64,000 nt of DNA from Halobacillus locisalis. GTDB lineage: Bacteria; Bacillota; Bacilli; Bacillales; Halobacillaceae. The notes beneath the pieces were generated by a model, which did not search any database, was not told the origin of the DNA, and saw only the letters and a list, made by a program, of their open reading frames with translations. Positions 1 to 8,793 of the stretch are shown here, in pieces. Made by a program: the position numbers and the translations under genes. The number at the start of each line of letters is the position of its first letter. Positions within the stretch are counted from its first letter, which is position 1. The stretch covers positions 806,001 to 870,000 of the forward strand of contig NZ_JACEFG010000001.1 in assembly GCF_013694105.1 (NCBI RefSeq). Reading direction: 5' to 3'.

Positions 1-588
1 TTCGTTCGGTGACACCATTTGCAAAAACTGCGGGTTTACCTCGAACTCTTCTAGCATTGGATCGATATCGACAATCGACCCCCACGCCTCTTGATAATTC
101 TCTAAAGAGCGTTCAAATAGATGAGACATGATCGTCGTCTCGATCTCCGTCAAGTTGTCCACTTTATTGACGCTGCTCCCTCTACCTCCAAGCACCCTGT
201 CCAACATCGCATAAGCAATATTCGGATTAGACTCCATTAAGATCCGCCCCTCTAAAGGAGGAACACTGAAGATGTTCAAGATGGTCATCGTTGGAATGGA
301 ACGAATGAACTCTTCGTAAGGAAGCTGGTCGACAGACGCAACTTCGATATTGACATACGTCCGTAGTTGAGCAGAAAAATACGTGGTCAATAATCGGGAG
401 AAGTTTTCATGTATTCTCGATAAACTACGAATCTGATCTTTTGAGAACCGTAAGGCACGTTTGAAATCGTATACTCGTACCTTTTTCTCTTTTTCTTCGT
501 TCTTTAACTCCTCAGCGTTCATTTCTCCTGTTGATAAGGCGGATAAGAGGGAGTCTATCTCATTTTGCGAGAGAACTTCATCTGCCAA
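1..588 (-). CDS. fliM: Flagellar motor switch protein FliM (N-terminal part, cut by window edge)
   Basis: FliM is a C-ring switch protein that binds phospho-CheY and FliG to set rotation direction. The first 196 residues are visible; the family has about 330. Residues 6-18 (LSQNEIDSLLSAL) are the N-terminal CheY-P binding motif, and a GGRG loop near residue 130 followed by LTEIE marks the CheC-like middle domain. I choose the TTG at 588 because GGGGGTGAGG lies just upstream and the FliM N-terminus follows at once; no ATG fits. It follows fliL by 29 nt in the flagellar operon. The C-terminal SpoA domain lies outside the window. Confidence 0.95.
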   Translation of the reverse strand, partial: MADEVLSQNEIDSLLSALSTGEMNAEELKNEEKEKKVRVYDFKRALRFSKDQIRSLSRIHENFSRLLTTYFSAQLRTYVNIEVASVDQLPYEEFIRSIPTMTILNIFSVPPLEGRILMESNPNIAYAMLDRVLGGRGSSVNKVDNLTEIETTIMSHLFERSLENYQEAWGSIVDIDPMLEEFEVNPQFLQMVSPNE

Positions 589-617
589 AACCTCACCCCC
601 TTCGTTTACTCATCTAG

Positions 618-1037
618 CTATTGAAGCACTTTATTCACCGTGTAAACGTCTGTCACTTTCCCCTCTTCCATGAGCTGGTTCAGTTTCAGCTTGACGGTTT
701 CTTCTAAGTTGGATAATCCAGATTTAAAAGCTTCTTCATCCATCACAGCAAGCTCCTTAATTAGGACGTTCTGCATTTGAAAGTCTCTTTTCTGCAGTTC
801 TTCTAACGCATCTTTGCTATCTGTCACAATGCGGAACTTGATTCGGATGAAGTTGCCATCTTCTAAATCCGTCGTGATCTCCTCAGTGAGAAGAGATGAT
901 TCGCGGATTTCATCAATCGACCTTTCTCCACTCGCTTCATTCGGGTCACCATTTAAATTGAATACTAGAATCAATGCGACTACGCCAATGACGGTGAGGG
1001 TACTCAAAATAATGATCATCGTTTTAAACATATTCAT
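618..1037 (-). CDS. fliL: Flagellar basal body-associated protein FliL
   Basis: FliL is a single-pass membrane protein that surrounds the stator and supports motor torque. At 139 aa it has the usual length. A short cytoplasmic start is followed by one membrane helix at about residues 7-28, then a charged stalk and the extracytoplasmic FliL domain ending near DVYTVNKVLQ. The ATG at 1037 follows a GAGG whose bases belong to the last codons of flbD, so the two genes are translationally coupled. It sits between flbD and fliM as in B. subtilis. Confidence 0.95.
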   Translation of the reverse strand: MNMFKTMIIILSTLTVIGVVALILVFNLNGDPNEASGERSIDEIRESSLLTEEITTDLEDGNFIRIKFRIVTDSKDALEELQKRDFQMQNVLIKELAVMDEEAFKSGLSNLEETVKLKLNQLMEEGKVTDVYTVNKVLQ

Positions 1038-1253
1038 CTAACCATCCTCTTCTACTCGATCAACGATTCTGAACAGTCCAATTTCCTTATAAAACTTCTT
1101 GATACGTCGAATCACCAGTTCTTCCGGTTCTTTGACGACGAATTTCCTTCCCTGGGTCGTCGTAATCGTCGTATCCGGGTTGGATTGAAGCTGCTCTATG
1201 TAAATAGCATTAAACGTGAACGTATCTCCATTCAATCTTGTTAATGAGATCAT
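1038..1253 (-). CDS. flbD: Flagellar protein FlbD/SwrD
   Basis: A 71-aa protein of the FlbD family (B. subtilis SwrD, formerly YlzI), recognised by the opening ISLTRLNG, a PDTTIT turn and a KFVVKEP strand. In B. subtilis SwrD increases flagellar motor torque and is needed for swarming; its mechanism is not settled. It lies between flgE and fliL, the standard place. No clear Shine-Dalgarno precedes the ATG: the gap holds a small hairpin and a G-rich run instead, so its translation may depend on structure or coupling. Confidence 0.9.
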   Translation of the reverse strand: MISLTRLNGDTFTFNAIYIEQLQSNPDTTITTTQGRKFVVKEPEELVIRRIKKFYKEIGLFRIVDRVEEDG

Positions 1254-1265
1254 AATGATAGGGAA

Positions 1266-1281
1266 GGCTCATAATAGAGCC
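1266..1281 (-). other. Small hairpin and G-rich tract between flgE and flbD
   Basis: On the minus strand the 45-nt gap carries a run of G interrupted by CA (about 1281-1296) followed by the perfect inverted repeat GGCTC-TATTAT-GAGCC. No U-tract follows, so it is unlikely to be an intrinsic terminator. It may be an RNA processing or translation-control element. Confidence 0.5.
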
Positions 1282-1298
1282 CCCCCTGCCCCCTTTAT

Positions 1299-2231
1299 TT
1301 ATCGTTTCAAGTTGACGAGCTCTTGAAGAATTTCATCTGACGTTGTGATGATTCTTGTGTTCGCTTGGAACCCACGCTGAGCGGTGATCATTTCGGTGAA
1401 TGACTCCGCCAAGTCGACGTTCGACATTTCAAGAGCGCCTGATACCATTTGACCGGTCCCGTCTTGACCCGCTACCAATAAGTCATCAATCGTATTAAAA
1501 CCGTCCCCGTCATTAAAAATGCCGGCATTATTCGTATTTTGGAACTCATTTGATCCCAACTTTTGAAGACCACTGCTGTTGGAGAATTGGGCCAAGCGAA
1601 TTTGTCCAGCAACCTTGGAATTCCCCGCATTGTCGATATAGTTTACCGTGCCATCTGTTTGAATACTGAAACTCTGAGCATCTGTCGGGACGGTGATGAT
1701 TCCAGCTTCTAGAGGTGTGTTCGGTCCTTCTTCTTCAATTTGGTATGACTGGCCAACTAAATACTGTCCATTGTTATTGACGATGGCCCCGTCGTTATCC
1801 AAATAAAAGTTTCCGGCTCTTGAAAAACTCAAGTTGGCGGTCTCAAGGTCCACTTCTTTTCCGACCGTGTCAATCGGCTCCTCGCCGGATTCCGCCATGA
1901 CGAACATGCCGTCCCCTTCCAGTGCTAGATCTAACGGACGATTGGTCGTCTGTCTGTTTCCTTGAGTATGGATCGTATCAATCGATCCGATTTGAGAGCC
2001 CAGACCGACTTGAGATGGGTTTAACCCACCACGAACATTCAAACCATCGCCATCTTGTGTTGCGGTTGGGCCTTGTGCACCTGACATCGTTTGACTCATC
2101 ATATCCTGAAACGTCACTCGTCCCTTTTTGTAGCCATATGTGTTAACGTTTGCGATGTTGTTACCAATCGTATCTAATTTAGTCTGAAAACCTTTCATTC
2201 CGGAGATTCCTGAGTACATTGAGCGTAGCAT
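1299..2231 (-). CDS. flgE: Flagellar hook protein FlgE
   Basis: Structural subunit of the flagellar hook, exported by the flagellar type III apparatus. At 310 aa it is longer than the 264-aa B. subtilis protein. The N-terminus MLRSMYSGISGMKGFQTKLD with the GNNIANVNTYGYK motif and the C-terminus (AESFTEMITAQRGFQANTRI) are the conserved D0 segments of the FlgE/FlgF/FlgG family. I call it FlgE from its position right after flgD; the family alone would also allow FlgG. The extra length lies in the central region with several DGDG-rich loops. Confidence 0.9.
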   Translation of the reverse strand: MLRSMYSGISGMKGFQTKLDTIGNNIANVNTYGYKKGRVTFQDMMSQTMSGAQGPTATQDGDGLNVRGGLNPSQVGLGSQIGSIDTIHTQGNRQTTNRPLDLALEGDGMFVMAESGEEPIDTVGKEVDLETANLSFSRAGNFYLDNDGAIVNNNGQYLVGQSYQIEEEGPNTPLEAGIITVPTDAQSFSIQTDGTVNYIDNAGNSKVAGQIRLAQFSNSSGLQKLGSNEFQNTNNAGIFNDGDGFNTIDDLLVAGQDGTGQMVSGALEMSNVDLAESFTEMITAQRGFQANTRIITTSDEILQELVNLKR

Positions 2232-2314
2232 TTAACCATCCCTTTCATGTGAATGAAAATCAGCCGCTTCTGTCAGTCCGCGTGCTGTGCAGGCTTCCCA
2301 TTTTGGGTCCAGCC

Positions 2315-2689
2315 CTATGAATCCATAAGAATCGTGCCATTAATGTTCGTAAATACCTTCGATGATGCTTCATCTTTTGCCAGTGCCGTTACAACCGTAT
2401 GGTTCTTCGTACTGACGACGAGAGCAGCCTGATCTGTAATGACCAAAGAGTCTGTGACGCCTTTACGTTTCGCTTCGGTCATTTTAGCCGAAATGTCGCT
2501 CCATTGTTTATCATCAATAGAGATATTACGTTCTTTTAAACGCTCGCTAGCATGTTTGCTTACCTTCAGTTGTGTTGCTTCTTGTAACGCATCACGAAAC
2601 GATATGTCGTTCGTCTTTGTATGCTTTGTCGGTGATTTCGTTGGTAACGGTTGGTGCAGTTGATGAACGTGCGGATTGACCTTAGCCAT
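2315..2689 (-). CDS. Flagellar operon protein, TIGR02530 family
   Basis: A 124-aa protein of unknown biochemical role found only in flagellar operons. The core reads KVSKHASERLKERNI, then SLVITDQAALVVSTKNHTVVTA, and ends FTNINGTILMD, which I recognise as the TIGR02530 family. It overlaps the 3' end of flgD by 8 nt and precedes flgE. In many Bacillaceae the gene occupies this place, but B. subtilis 168 lacks it here. Its tight coupling to the hook-cap gene flgD suggests a role in rod or hook assembly, which is an inference. Confidence 0.85.
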   Translation of the reverse strand: MAKVNPHVHQLHQPLPTKSPTKHTKTNDISFRDALQEATQLKVSKHASERLKERNISIDDKQWSDISAKMTEAKRKGVTDSLVITDQAALVVSTKNHTVVTALAKDEASSKVFTNINGTILMDS

Positions 2690-3170
2690 TTGTTTCTACG
2701 TCGTTCTCCGCATCTTCTATGGACTGGTCGGTTTCACTGACTTTGGTGATTTCTCCCACGCCAACAAGTCCTCCGTTACCTAATTCAAGGTGCGTCTGTC
2801 CATCTTTTTGGTTCACCGACTGAACCATGCCTGTTTCGATACGATCAACAAAACCCGTTTCTTGGTCATAGACCGGATAACTGACTTCCTTTCCGATCAA
2901 GTGACTATACTGAATAACCGGAGGTAGACTTTGAGATTCGGTAAATGCCTGAAAGGATTGGGACATATTCGTCATTTGCTCCAAGCTTGAGAACTGTGTC
3001 ATCTGTGATATGAACTCTTTATCCTTCATCGGGTCTAAAGGGTTCTGGTTCTTAATTTGAGCCATTAAAATTTTTAAGAAATCATCTTTTCCAAGTGAAT
3101 TACTTCCCGTCCCCCGTGTTTGCTGATTCTGCAAATAGAGAGAAGGATCAATACGATTAACCACTCTCAT
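2682..3170 (-). CDS. flgD: Flagellar hook cap protein FlgD
   Basis: FlgD is the scaffold that caps the growing hook and is needed for FlgE polymerisation. The N-terminal conserved block LGKDDFLKILMAQIKNQNPL (residues about 27-46) and DKEFISQMTQFSSLEQM are diagnostic. At about 162 aa it has the short form typical of Bacillus. The ATG at 3170 is preferred over a GTG at 3173 that directly abuts the fliK stop; AGGTG lies upstream. It is coupled to fliK on one side and the TIGR02530 gene on the other. Confidence 0.93.
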   Translation of the reverse strand: MRVVNRIDPSLYLQNQQTRGTGSNSLGKDDFLKILMAQIKNQNPLDPMKDKEFISQMTQFSSLEQMTNMSQSFQAFTESQSLPPVIQYSHLIGKEVSYPVYDQETGFVDRIETGMVQSVNQKDGQTHLELGNGGLVGVGEITKVSETDQSIEDAENDVETNG

Positions 3171-3173
3171 CAC

Positions 3174-4628
3174 CTACACTTTCTCATTCATTAATACGTC
3201 GTGGAACGAAAGCTCTTCTTCCTCATTTGAATCATCTTGTGTGTCGTGATCATCCGTTGGCTTGTGCCCTCGTTCTCCCTGCTCCTCTTCACCAAACTCA
3301 GTATCCTGGAAGAAGGCTTGTTGAGATTGCAATTGCTCCTGTTTCTCTACGATGACCTGTTGAGGTGAGAACATATGGCGAAGCTGACTCATGTTGCCAT
3401 CCAGCATCTCTTTGGCCGCTTGTGAGCTTACGAGAATCTTCACCGCCATTTCTCCATTCATTTGCACCATACGAACCATCATGTCGCCCATGTTCGCAGG
3501 ACGTAGCTTCAACTGCATTTCCATGCCACCTGCTCGGTTTGAGAAGAGCCGGCTCGATTGAAGTACACGCTCGAATTCTTGAATAAATTGCTGTTGTTTA
3601 CCTTGCGATGACTGGTTTTGGTTGAGGTGAACGACGTATTGTTCCACTTTTGTCATTGGAATGGTCGCTTGTGCCTGGCCGTTCATTCCATTCATTTTCG
3701 GCTGTGTAGATTCAGTTTGTTGCTTTTCTGCAAATTGCGCCACCCACTTCGAGATGTCTTTTCCTTTAACTGGCGTTTGTTGATGATAAGAAGCTGGCAC
3801 GTTCTGTCTATTCTGAAAAGATTGGAACAACTCTTTAAAGAGCTGCTGGCTTTCCCCGCCCTGCTTCAACGTTTGGCCCAACATTTCCTTAGCTTGCTGT
3901 GGATTTGCTTTTATCAGCTTCGACATTTCCTGAAGAACCTGTTTGATGGCTACGGCTGTTTTAGGATCTATGTTTTGGGCTTGTTCAATCGTGGTACTAG
4001 TAGTTGTAACAGACTTTGTTAATTGCTGAAACTTCTGCCATAAAGTATGTAGTTGTTTTTCAAGTTGTTGGACATTAGCCTCTGCGTTTTTTGTTGCACT
4101 TGTAGTTGACTGCATGACATCTACAGATATACCCTCTATTGGCTTTATAGGTGTACGCTCTACTTCAGCAGGAAAGACCACCGATTTAAGCTCGGTTAGC
4201 ACTTGCTCCATCGACTCGATCAGAGCTGTTTTTTGTTCTGGATCCTGTTCTGAACCCTGTGAAAACTCTACTTTATCAAGGTTCTGAATCATTTTTTGGA
4301 TATCTTCCAGTCCTTCTCGTTTATGGTGCGGTTGGTCACTTATAAGTTTCATCTCTATATCACTGAAAAAGTTTTCAAGAGACATCCCTTCCTCGAGCTT
4401 TGAGAATAAGTCCTTCAGCTCAATGCCCATTTCTTTCAACATCGACTCCATCTTCTTCAACAGTTGGTTGACTTTTTCTGGTGACATCTTCGGCTCGCCT
4501 TCACTTTGTTCAACACCCATTTGCAATGTAGATAGAAGCTGTTGAAAGCCGCCTTCCACTTTTTTATCCGCCGTTATAAGCGTTTTTGCTTGTGTGGGAT
4601 TTGCCATTAAAGCCATTACACCATTCAT
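3174..4628 (-). CDS. fliK: Flagellar hook-length control protein FliK
   Basis: FliK measures hook length and triggers the FlhB substrate switch. It is a 484-aa, glutamine- and lysine-rich secreted ruler. The conserved C-terminal Flg_hook domain is seen around LKLRPANMGDMMVRMVQMNG, after a low-complexity N-terminal two thirds with many Q, K and E. The acidic tail (GEEEQGERGHKP...) is unusually charged. The ATG at 4628 follows AAGGGGGTG with a 6-nt gap; a GTG at 4637 overlaps that ribosome site. It sits between the MotE-like gene and flgD. Confidence 0.92.
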   Translation of the reverse strand: MNGVMALMANPTQAKTLITADKKVEGGFQQLLSTLQMGVEQSEGEPKMSPEKVNQLLKKMESMLKEMGIELKDLFSKLEEGMSLENFFSDIEMKLISDQPHHKREGLEDIQKMIQNLDKVEFSQGSEQDPEQKTALIESMEQVLTELKSVVFPAEVERTPIKPIEGISVDVMQSTTSATKNAEANVQQLEKQLHTLWQKFQQLTKSVTTTSTTIEQAQNIDPKTAVAIKQVLQEMSKLIKANPQQAKEMLGQTLKQGGESQQLFKELFQSFQNRQNVPASYHQQTPVKGKDISKWVAQFAEKQQTESTQPKMNGMNGQAQATIPMTKVEQYVVHLNQNQSSQGKQQQFIQEFERVLQSSRLFSNRAGGMEMQLKLRPANMGDMMVRMVQMNGEMAVKILVSSQAAKEMLDGNMSQLRHMFSPQQVIVEKQEQLQSQQAFFQDTEFGEEEQGERGHKPTDDHDTQDDSNEEEELSFHDVLMNEKV

Positions 4629-4661
4629 TAATTTCACCCCCTTTCAAGGAATGCTTTGAAT

Positions 4662-5258
4662 TTATTGAGGAGCACCTAAAAACGAACTTGCGAGATTCGC
4701 TGCAGTCTCAGGCTCCATTTGACCGAGAATGTCTCCTCTTTCCTGACTAGCGATTTGTTCAAGCACTTCAACCGCTAACCCCTCGGTCATATTTTCAATT
4801 ATTGGAGCTGCTTGTTCAGGGTCCATTTCTTGAAATGAAGAAGCCAAGTCTGTAACCGTATCGCTGGTTTCAGCTGCTTGCTCCTCATCTTCTACTTCAG
4901 ATGATGCAGCGAGCTCCGCTTCTAAATTTTCAATTTGAAGTTGCAAGTCATCAATCGTTGTTTGCTTACTTTTTACTTGCTCTTCTAATTGCTCGATTTC
5001 AGCATTGTTATTCGCGATCGTTGCTTCAAGCTGTCCTGTCTCTTCTTGCTGCGCTTCTTCCTCTTCGGTTGAGACAAGTTGCGATAGCCCTGGCACTTGA
5101 TTTGCGTACTTTTCTGCTTGCTGAAAAACGTTAATGCCGAGCAGAGTGGTGATGATCAACGCTAACGTGATGGCAAATACTATGGGAATGACAACTACAA
5201 AGAAGAACCATTGAAGCTTTTTTCCACCCTCTCGTTTTGCCTGTTCGCTTTTTGCCAT
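4662..5258 (-). CDS. ylxF: MotE-like membrane protein with MgtE-N-type domain (YlxF)
   Basis: Corresponds by place and architecture to B. subtilis YlxF, a MotE-family protein. A positively charged cytoplasmic start is followed by one membrane helix (about residues 18-42), a glutamate-rich coiled coil (about 65-120, EQLEEQVKSKQTTIDDLQLQ), and a C-terminal MgtE-N-like segment with EMDPEQAAPIIENM. In Gram-negatives MotE chaperones MotC; the role in Bacilli is not settled. It lies 3 nt from fliJ and 33 nt before fliK. Confidence 0.85.
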   Translation of the reverse strand: MAKSEQAKREGGKKLQWFFFVVVIPIVFAITLALIITTLLGINVFQQAEKYANQVPGLSQLVSTEEEEAQQEETGQLEATIANNNAEIEQLEEQVKSKQTTIDDLQLQIENLEAELAASSEVEDEEQAAETSDTVTDLASSFQEMDPEQAAPIIENMTEGLAVEVLEQIASQERGDILGQMEPETAANLASSFLGAPQ

Positions 5259-5262
5259 ATAA

Positions 5263-5712
5263 TCACCTATTCTGGAAATTTAAATATTGCTGCATGGACA
5301 ACTCATCCATGAACTTCATCTCTTCTTCTTTCAACCATTTCTCTCGCTTTTCTACTTTCCGTTCGATGATCTTCTCAAATTTCTTCACTTCTACGTGAGC
5401 ATTTGTTAAATGAGCCTGCTTATGATTCATTTGTGAGCGTGCCTGATTCACTTCTGGTTGCAAAGCTTTGACACGCTGGTCCAAGCGTTCTAAATATTGC
5501 TGGTGCTGAATGAATGACACTGCCTGAACGGTTTGTTTAGCTAATTGATCCTCAAAAGCACGTTCAGCAACTTCCTTTTCTTTTAACGTGTCATACAACA
5601 TGGTCGCTTTCTCTTCAAACGTGGCTACGGCACGTTGATAACTTTTCAGGTGTTCCTGTTTCTCTCGATTACGTAAGTCTTTCATTTTGTGAAACGTTTC
5701 GATATTCGACAC
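5263..5712 (-). CDS. fliJ: Flagellar export chaperone FliJ
   Basis: FliJ is the coiled-coil stalk of the flagellar export ATPase complex and escorts chaperones to the FlhA gate. At 149 aa the protein is nearly all predicted helix and very rich in E, K and Q, with heptads throughout and the family-typical ending ...DELSMQQYLNF. The start is a GTG at 5712 (SNIETFHKMKDL follows) with GGAG about 10 nt upstream. It follows fliI closely, the standard arrangement. Confidence 0.9.
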   Translation of the reverse strand: MSNIETFHKMKDLRNREKQEHLKSYQRAVATFEEKATMLYDTLKEKEVAERAFEDQLAKQTVQAVSFIQHQQYLERLDQRVKALQPEVNQARSQMNHKQAHLTNAHVEVKKFEKIIERKVEKREKWLKEEEMKFMDELSMQQYLNFQNR

Positions 5713-5725
5713 CTATGCTCCACTC

Positions 5726-7033
5726 CTAACCAAACAATTCGTTCAATAGTTCCGAAGACTGTTCAAAACTGGACGGCTCATGAATGCCTTGTTTCAAATA
5801 TTGAATAATGGAAGGGTGATACTTGATCGCTTCATCAATTTCTTTGCTGCTTCCTTTTTTGTAAGCTCCTATTTGAATCAATTCGCTATTCTCTTCATAG
5901 GTTGCCAAATGTTTGCGGAGCTTTTCAGCAGCTGCTTTATGTTCCTCTGATACGATTTGCTTCATCACTCGACTTATTGATTTCAATGTATTGATTGCCG
6001 GAAACTGTCCTTGTTCAGCAAGGCGTCTATCTAAGACGAAGTGCCCATCCAAGATTCCTCTTACGGTATCGGACACCGGCTCATTCATGTCATCTCCATC
6101 CACAAGCACGGTGTAAAATGCGGTGATGGTCCCTTTACTGCTCGTTCCTGTTCGCTCAAGCAGCTTCGGTAACAAAGCAAAAACGGAAGGCGTGTACCCT
6201 TTCGTTGTCGGTGGTTCACCCGTTGCAAGCCCAATCTCACGTTGAGCCATTGCAAATCGAGTGACAGAATCCATCAATAAATTGACATTGTAACCTAGGT
6301 CGCGAAAGAACTCTGCTACGGCTGTCGCCGTGTAGGCACCTTTCACACGCATTAAAGCTGGTTGATCAGATGTCGCGACGATGACAATCGAACGTTTCAA
6401 ACCATCTTCACCGAGATCGTTTTCAATGAACTCCCTTACTTCACGACCACGTTCCCCGATTAGAGCAATGACATTGATGTCTGCGGAACTATTTCGTGAA
6501 ATCATCCCCATCAACGTACTCTTTCCAACGCCACTCCCAGCAAAAATGCCGACTCTCTGTCCTTTTCCGACAGTAAGCAGAGAATCAACCGCCCGAACAC
6601 CGACTTGAATGGGTTCTTTTATCGTAGGTCTCGATAAAGGGTTAGGTGGATCTTGTTCAGTCGGATACATTTTCAAACCTTTAGGGAGCGAGTTGCCATC
6701 AAGTGGATGCCCTGTCGCGTCTAAGACTTGTCCGACCAAACCGACACCGACTTTTACTTTCATCGGTTGACCGGTCGCTTCAACAAGGCTGCCTGGACCA
6801 ATATCCCGCATTTCTTTATAAGGCATGAGCAAAATGTTTTCACTATGAAATCCAACGACTTCAGCAGCTATCGGCTCATCACGCTCGGCAGGGGGGTGAA
6901 TATAACATAAATCTCCGATCGAAGCGTCAGGCCCTTTGGATTCAACCATAAGCCCGACTACACGGTGGATTCGGCCATACCGTTTAAATGTGTTGGTGCG
7001 CTCAATCGCTTGTAAATAGGCGGCTTTATTCAT
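5726..7033 (-). CDS. fliI: Flagellum-specific export ATPase FliI
   Basis: The hexameric ATPase that energises flagellar type III export, related to F1 beta. The P-loop GIFAGSGVGKST lies near residue 165, followed by IALIGERGREV and the arginine-finger region. I move the start inward to the ATG at 7033 (MNKAAYLQAIERTN): GAGGAGG sits 5-6 nt upstream, whereas the longer frame begins inside fliH without a ribosome site. This gives 435 aa, the usual family length, and an 8-nt overlap with fliH. Confidence 0.96.
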   Translation of the reverse strand: MNKAAYLQAIERTNTFKRYGRIHRVVGLMVESKGPDASIGDLCYIHPPAERDEPIAAEVVGFHSENILLMPYKEMRDIGPGSLVEATGQPMKVKVGVGLVGQVLDATGHPLDGNSLPKGLKMYPTEQDPPNPLSRPTIKEPIQVGVRAVDSLLTVGKGQRVGIFAGSGVGKSTLMGMISRNSSADINVIALIGERGREVREFIENDLGEDGLKRSIVIVATSDQPALMRVKGAYTATAVAEFFRDLGYNVNLLMDSVTRFAMAQREIGLATGEPPTTKGYTPSVFALLPKLLERTGTSSKGTITAFYTVLVDGDDMNEPVSDTVRGILDGHFVLDRRLAEQGQFPAINTLKSISRVMKQIVSEEHKAAAEKLRKHLATYEENSELIQIGAYKKGSSKEIDEAIKYHPSIIQYLKQGIHEPSSFEQSSELLNELFG

Positions 7034-7775
7034 GCGTAGCCTCCTCATTGACGACTTCAAATAACCGTTGCCTCAATTCATTCAACTGCTGGTCAACACC
7101 TGCATTGATAAGCCCAAAGGGAGATTCGATCAGACATCCATTCGCATCTACATCGTCACGCACGTAAATAGATAAATCCGCTTTAGAATGTGTGATTCGA
7201 TGAAGCTCTTCTCGTTGAGCTGAAACTAATTCATAATGATCAGGATGCACCGTCACTGTAATTTCAGGCTGGTCATGGACTTCTTTAATGGCTCGTTTCA
7301 CAACTTCGACGAACGCCCCTTCTCTTTGGTCCAGTTCATAATTCAATATTCGCTCGGCGCTACGGACAGCAAGCTCGATGATGGTTTCCTCACTGGATTC
7401 AACAGTACGGTGATAAGATTGATTCGCTTCATCGATGATGGCATTGGCTTGATTCAATTTTGCTTCAAACTGTTGTTTGGACTCTTTCAACCCTTGGTCG
7501 AACCCAGCTTGATACCCTTCCGTTTTGGCTTCTTCTACGAGCTTTACTCGCTCTTCTGCCCAACGTGTTTTCGCCTCTTCAATATCTTTTTCAGCCTGTT
7601 GCTTCAGTCGCGTCACTTCTTCATTTACTTGCACCCGATGTTGTTCCGCTTCTTTCAATTTCTTATCCATTTGTTGTTGCTTTTCCTGTAGCTTGGCTTC
7701 TTCAGGAATTTCTTGATGAGCTAGTTTTTCATTCTGCAAAGCAATCGGTTTGATTTCAATGACACGGTTAGACAA
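7026..7775 (-). CDS. fliH: Flagellar assembly protein FliH
   Basis: FliH is the dimeric regulator that holds FliI at the export gate. A long charged coiled coil (residues about 20-110, with repeated Q/K/E blocks) leads into the conserved C-terminal domain related to F-ATPase b/delta subunits (SAERILNYELDQREGAFVEVV). I prefer the TTG at 7775, giving the opening MSNRVIEIKP: GGAGGAG lies 9 nt before it, while the longer frame starts on a GTG inside the last codons of fliG. It overlaps fliG and fliI by 8 nt each, pointing to strict coupling. Confidence 0.88.
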   Translation of the reverse strand: MSNRVIEIKPIALQNEKLAHQEIPEEAKLQEKQQQMDKKLKEAEQHRVQVNEEVTRLKQQAEKDIEEAKTRWAEERVKLVEEAKTEGYQAGFDQGLKESKQQFEAKLNQANAIIDEANQSYHRTVESSEETIIELAVRSAERILNYELDQREGAFVEVVKRAIKEVHDQPEITVTVHPDHYELVSAQREELHRITHSKADLSIYVRDDVDANGCLIESPFGLINAGVDQQLNELRQRLFEVVNEEATHE

Positions 7776-8781
7776 TGATGTCATCTCCTCCACCACGGGC
7801 TACCACAATTTCTCCAACATCTTCTAAGCGACGAATCGTCGATACGACACGTGTTTGAGCTTCTTCCACGTCACGCAAACGTACAGGCCCCATGAATTCC
7901 ATCTCTTCTTTAAATGTATCGGCCATACGATTCGACATGTTGCTGAAGACGAGCTCCTTCACTTCATCACTTGAAATCTTAAGCGACAAGCGCAAATCTT
8001 CGTTTTCTACCTCGCGGATCACTCGCTGGATTGCACGGTTATCCAGTGTCACAATATCCTCAAAGACGAACATGCGCTTTTTAATTTCTTCTGCAAGTTC
8101 CGGATCCTGGATTTCCAATGAATCCAGGATCGTGCGTTCCGTACTTCGATCGACGCCGTTTAACACTTCAACCACAGCTTGGATACCACCTGTTTCTGTG
8201 TAATCCTGCGTTACGGTTGTCGATAATTTCTTCTCCAATATCTGCTCCACCTGACTGATGACTTCAGGTGATGTTGAATCCATCGTGGCAATCCTTCGAG
8301 CTACATCTGCCTGCAATTCTTGAGGTAACTCAGAGAGGATTTGACCAGACTGGGCAGCATCTAGATAAGAGAGCACAAGCGCAATCGTTTGTGGGTGTTC
8401 ATTTTGAATGAAATTCAATATTTGGTTAGGGTCTGCCTTCCTTGCAAAATCAAATGGGCGAACTTGCAAAGATGAAGTCAGTCTACCAATGATATTAGAT
8501 GCTTCATCGTCCCCGAGCGCCTTCTCTAAAATTGTCTTCGCGTAACCAATACCGCCTTGAGAAATATAATCCTGCGCTAAAGCAATTTGATGAAACTGTT
8601 CTAAAATTTCCTCTTTCTCTTTTGCTTTCACTTTTTGGACCGAAGAAATTTCCAATGTCAATTGTTCAATTTCCTCTTCATTCAAATGTTTATAAACTTG
8701 AGCTGCCACATCAGGCCCAAGAGAGATTAGCAGGACAGCTGCTTTTTGCCTTCCCGATAACTCTGATTTCTTTAAGGCCAT
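7768..8781 (-). CDS. fliG: Flagellar motor switch protein FliG
   Basis: FliG joins the MS ring (FliF) to the C ring and carries the torque residues facing the stator. At 337 aa it has the normal length. The N-terminal FliF-binding domain begins SGRQKAAVLLISLGPDVAAQ, an EHPQTIALVLSYL motif marks the middle ARM domain, and the C-terminal domain has alternating charged residues (FVFEDIVTLDNRAIQRVIREV). Its last codons GTGGAGGAGATGAC supply the ribosome site for fliH. GGGGG precedes the ATG. Confidence 0.97.
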   Translation of the reverse strand: MALKKSELSGRQKAAVLLISLGPDVAAQVYKHLNEEEIEQLTLEISSVQKVKAKEKEEILEQFHQIALAQDYISQGGIGYAKTILEKALGDDEASNIIGRLTSSLQVRPFDFARKADPNQILNFIQNEHPQTIALVLSYLDAAQSGQILSELPQELQADVARRIATMDSTSPEVISQVEQILEKKLSTTVTQDYTETGGIQAVVEVLNGVDRSTERTILDSLEIQDPELAEEIKKRMFVFEDIVTLDNRAIQRVIREVENEDLRLSLKISSDEVKELVFSNMSNRMADTFKEEMEFMGPVRLRDVEEAQTRVVSTIRRLEDVGEIVVARGGGDDIIV

Positions 8782-8793
8782 ACAGGGACCCCC

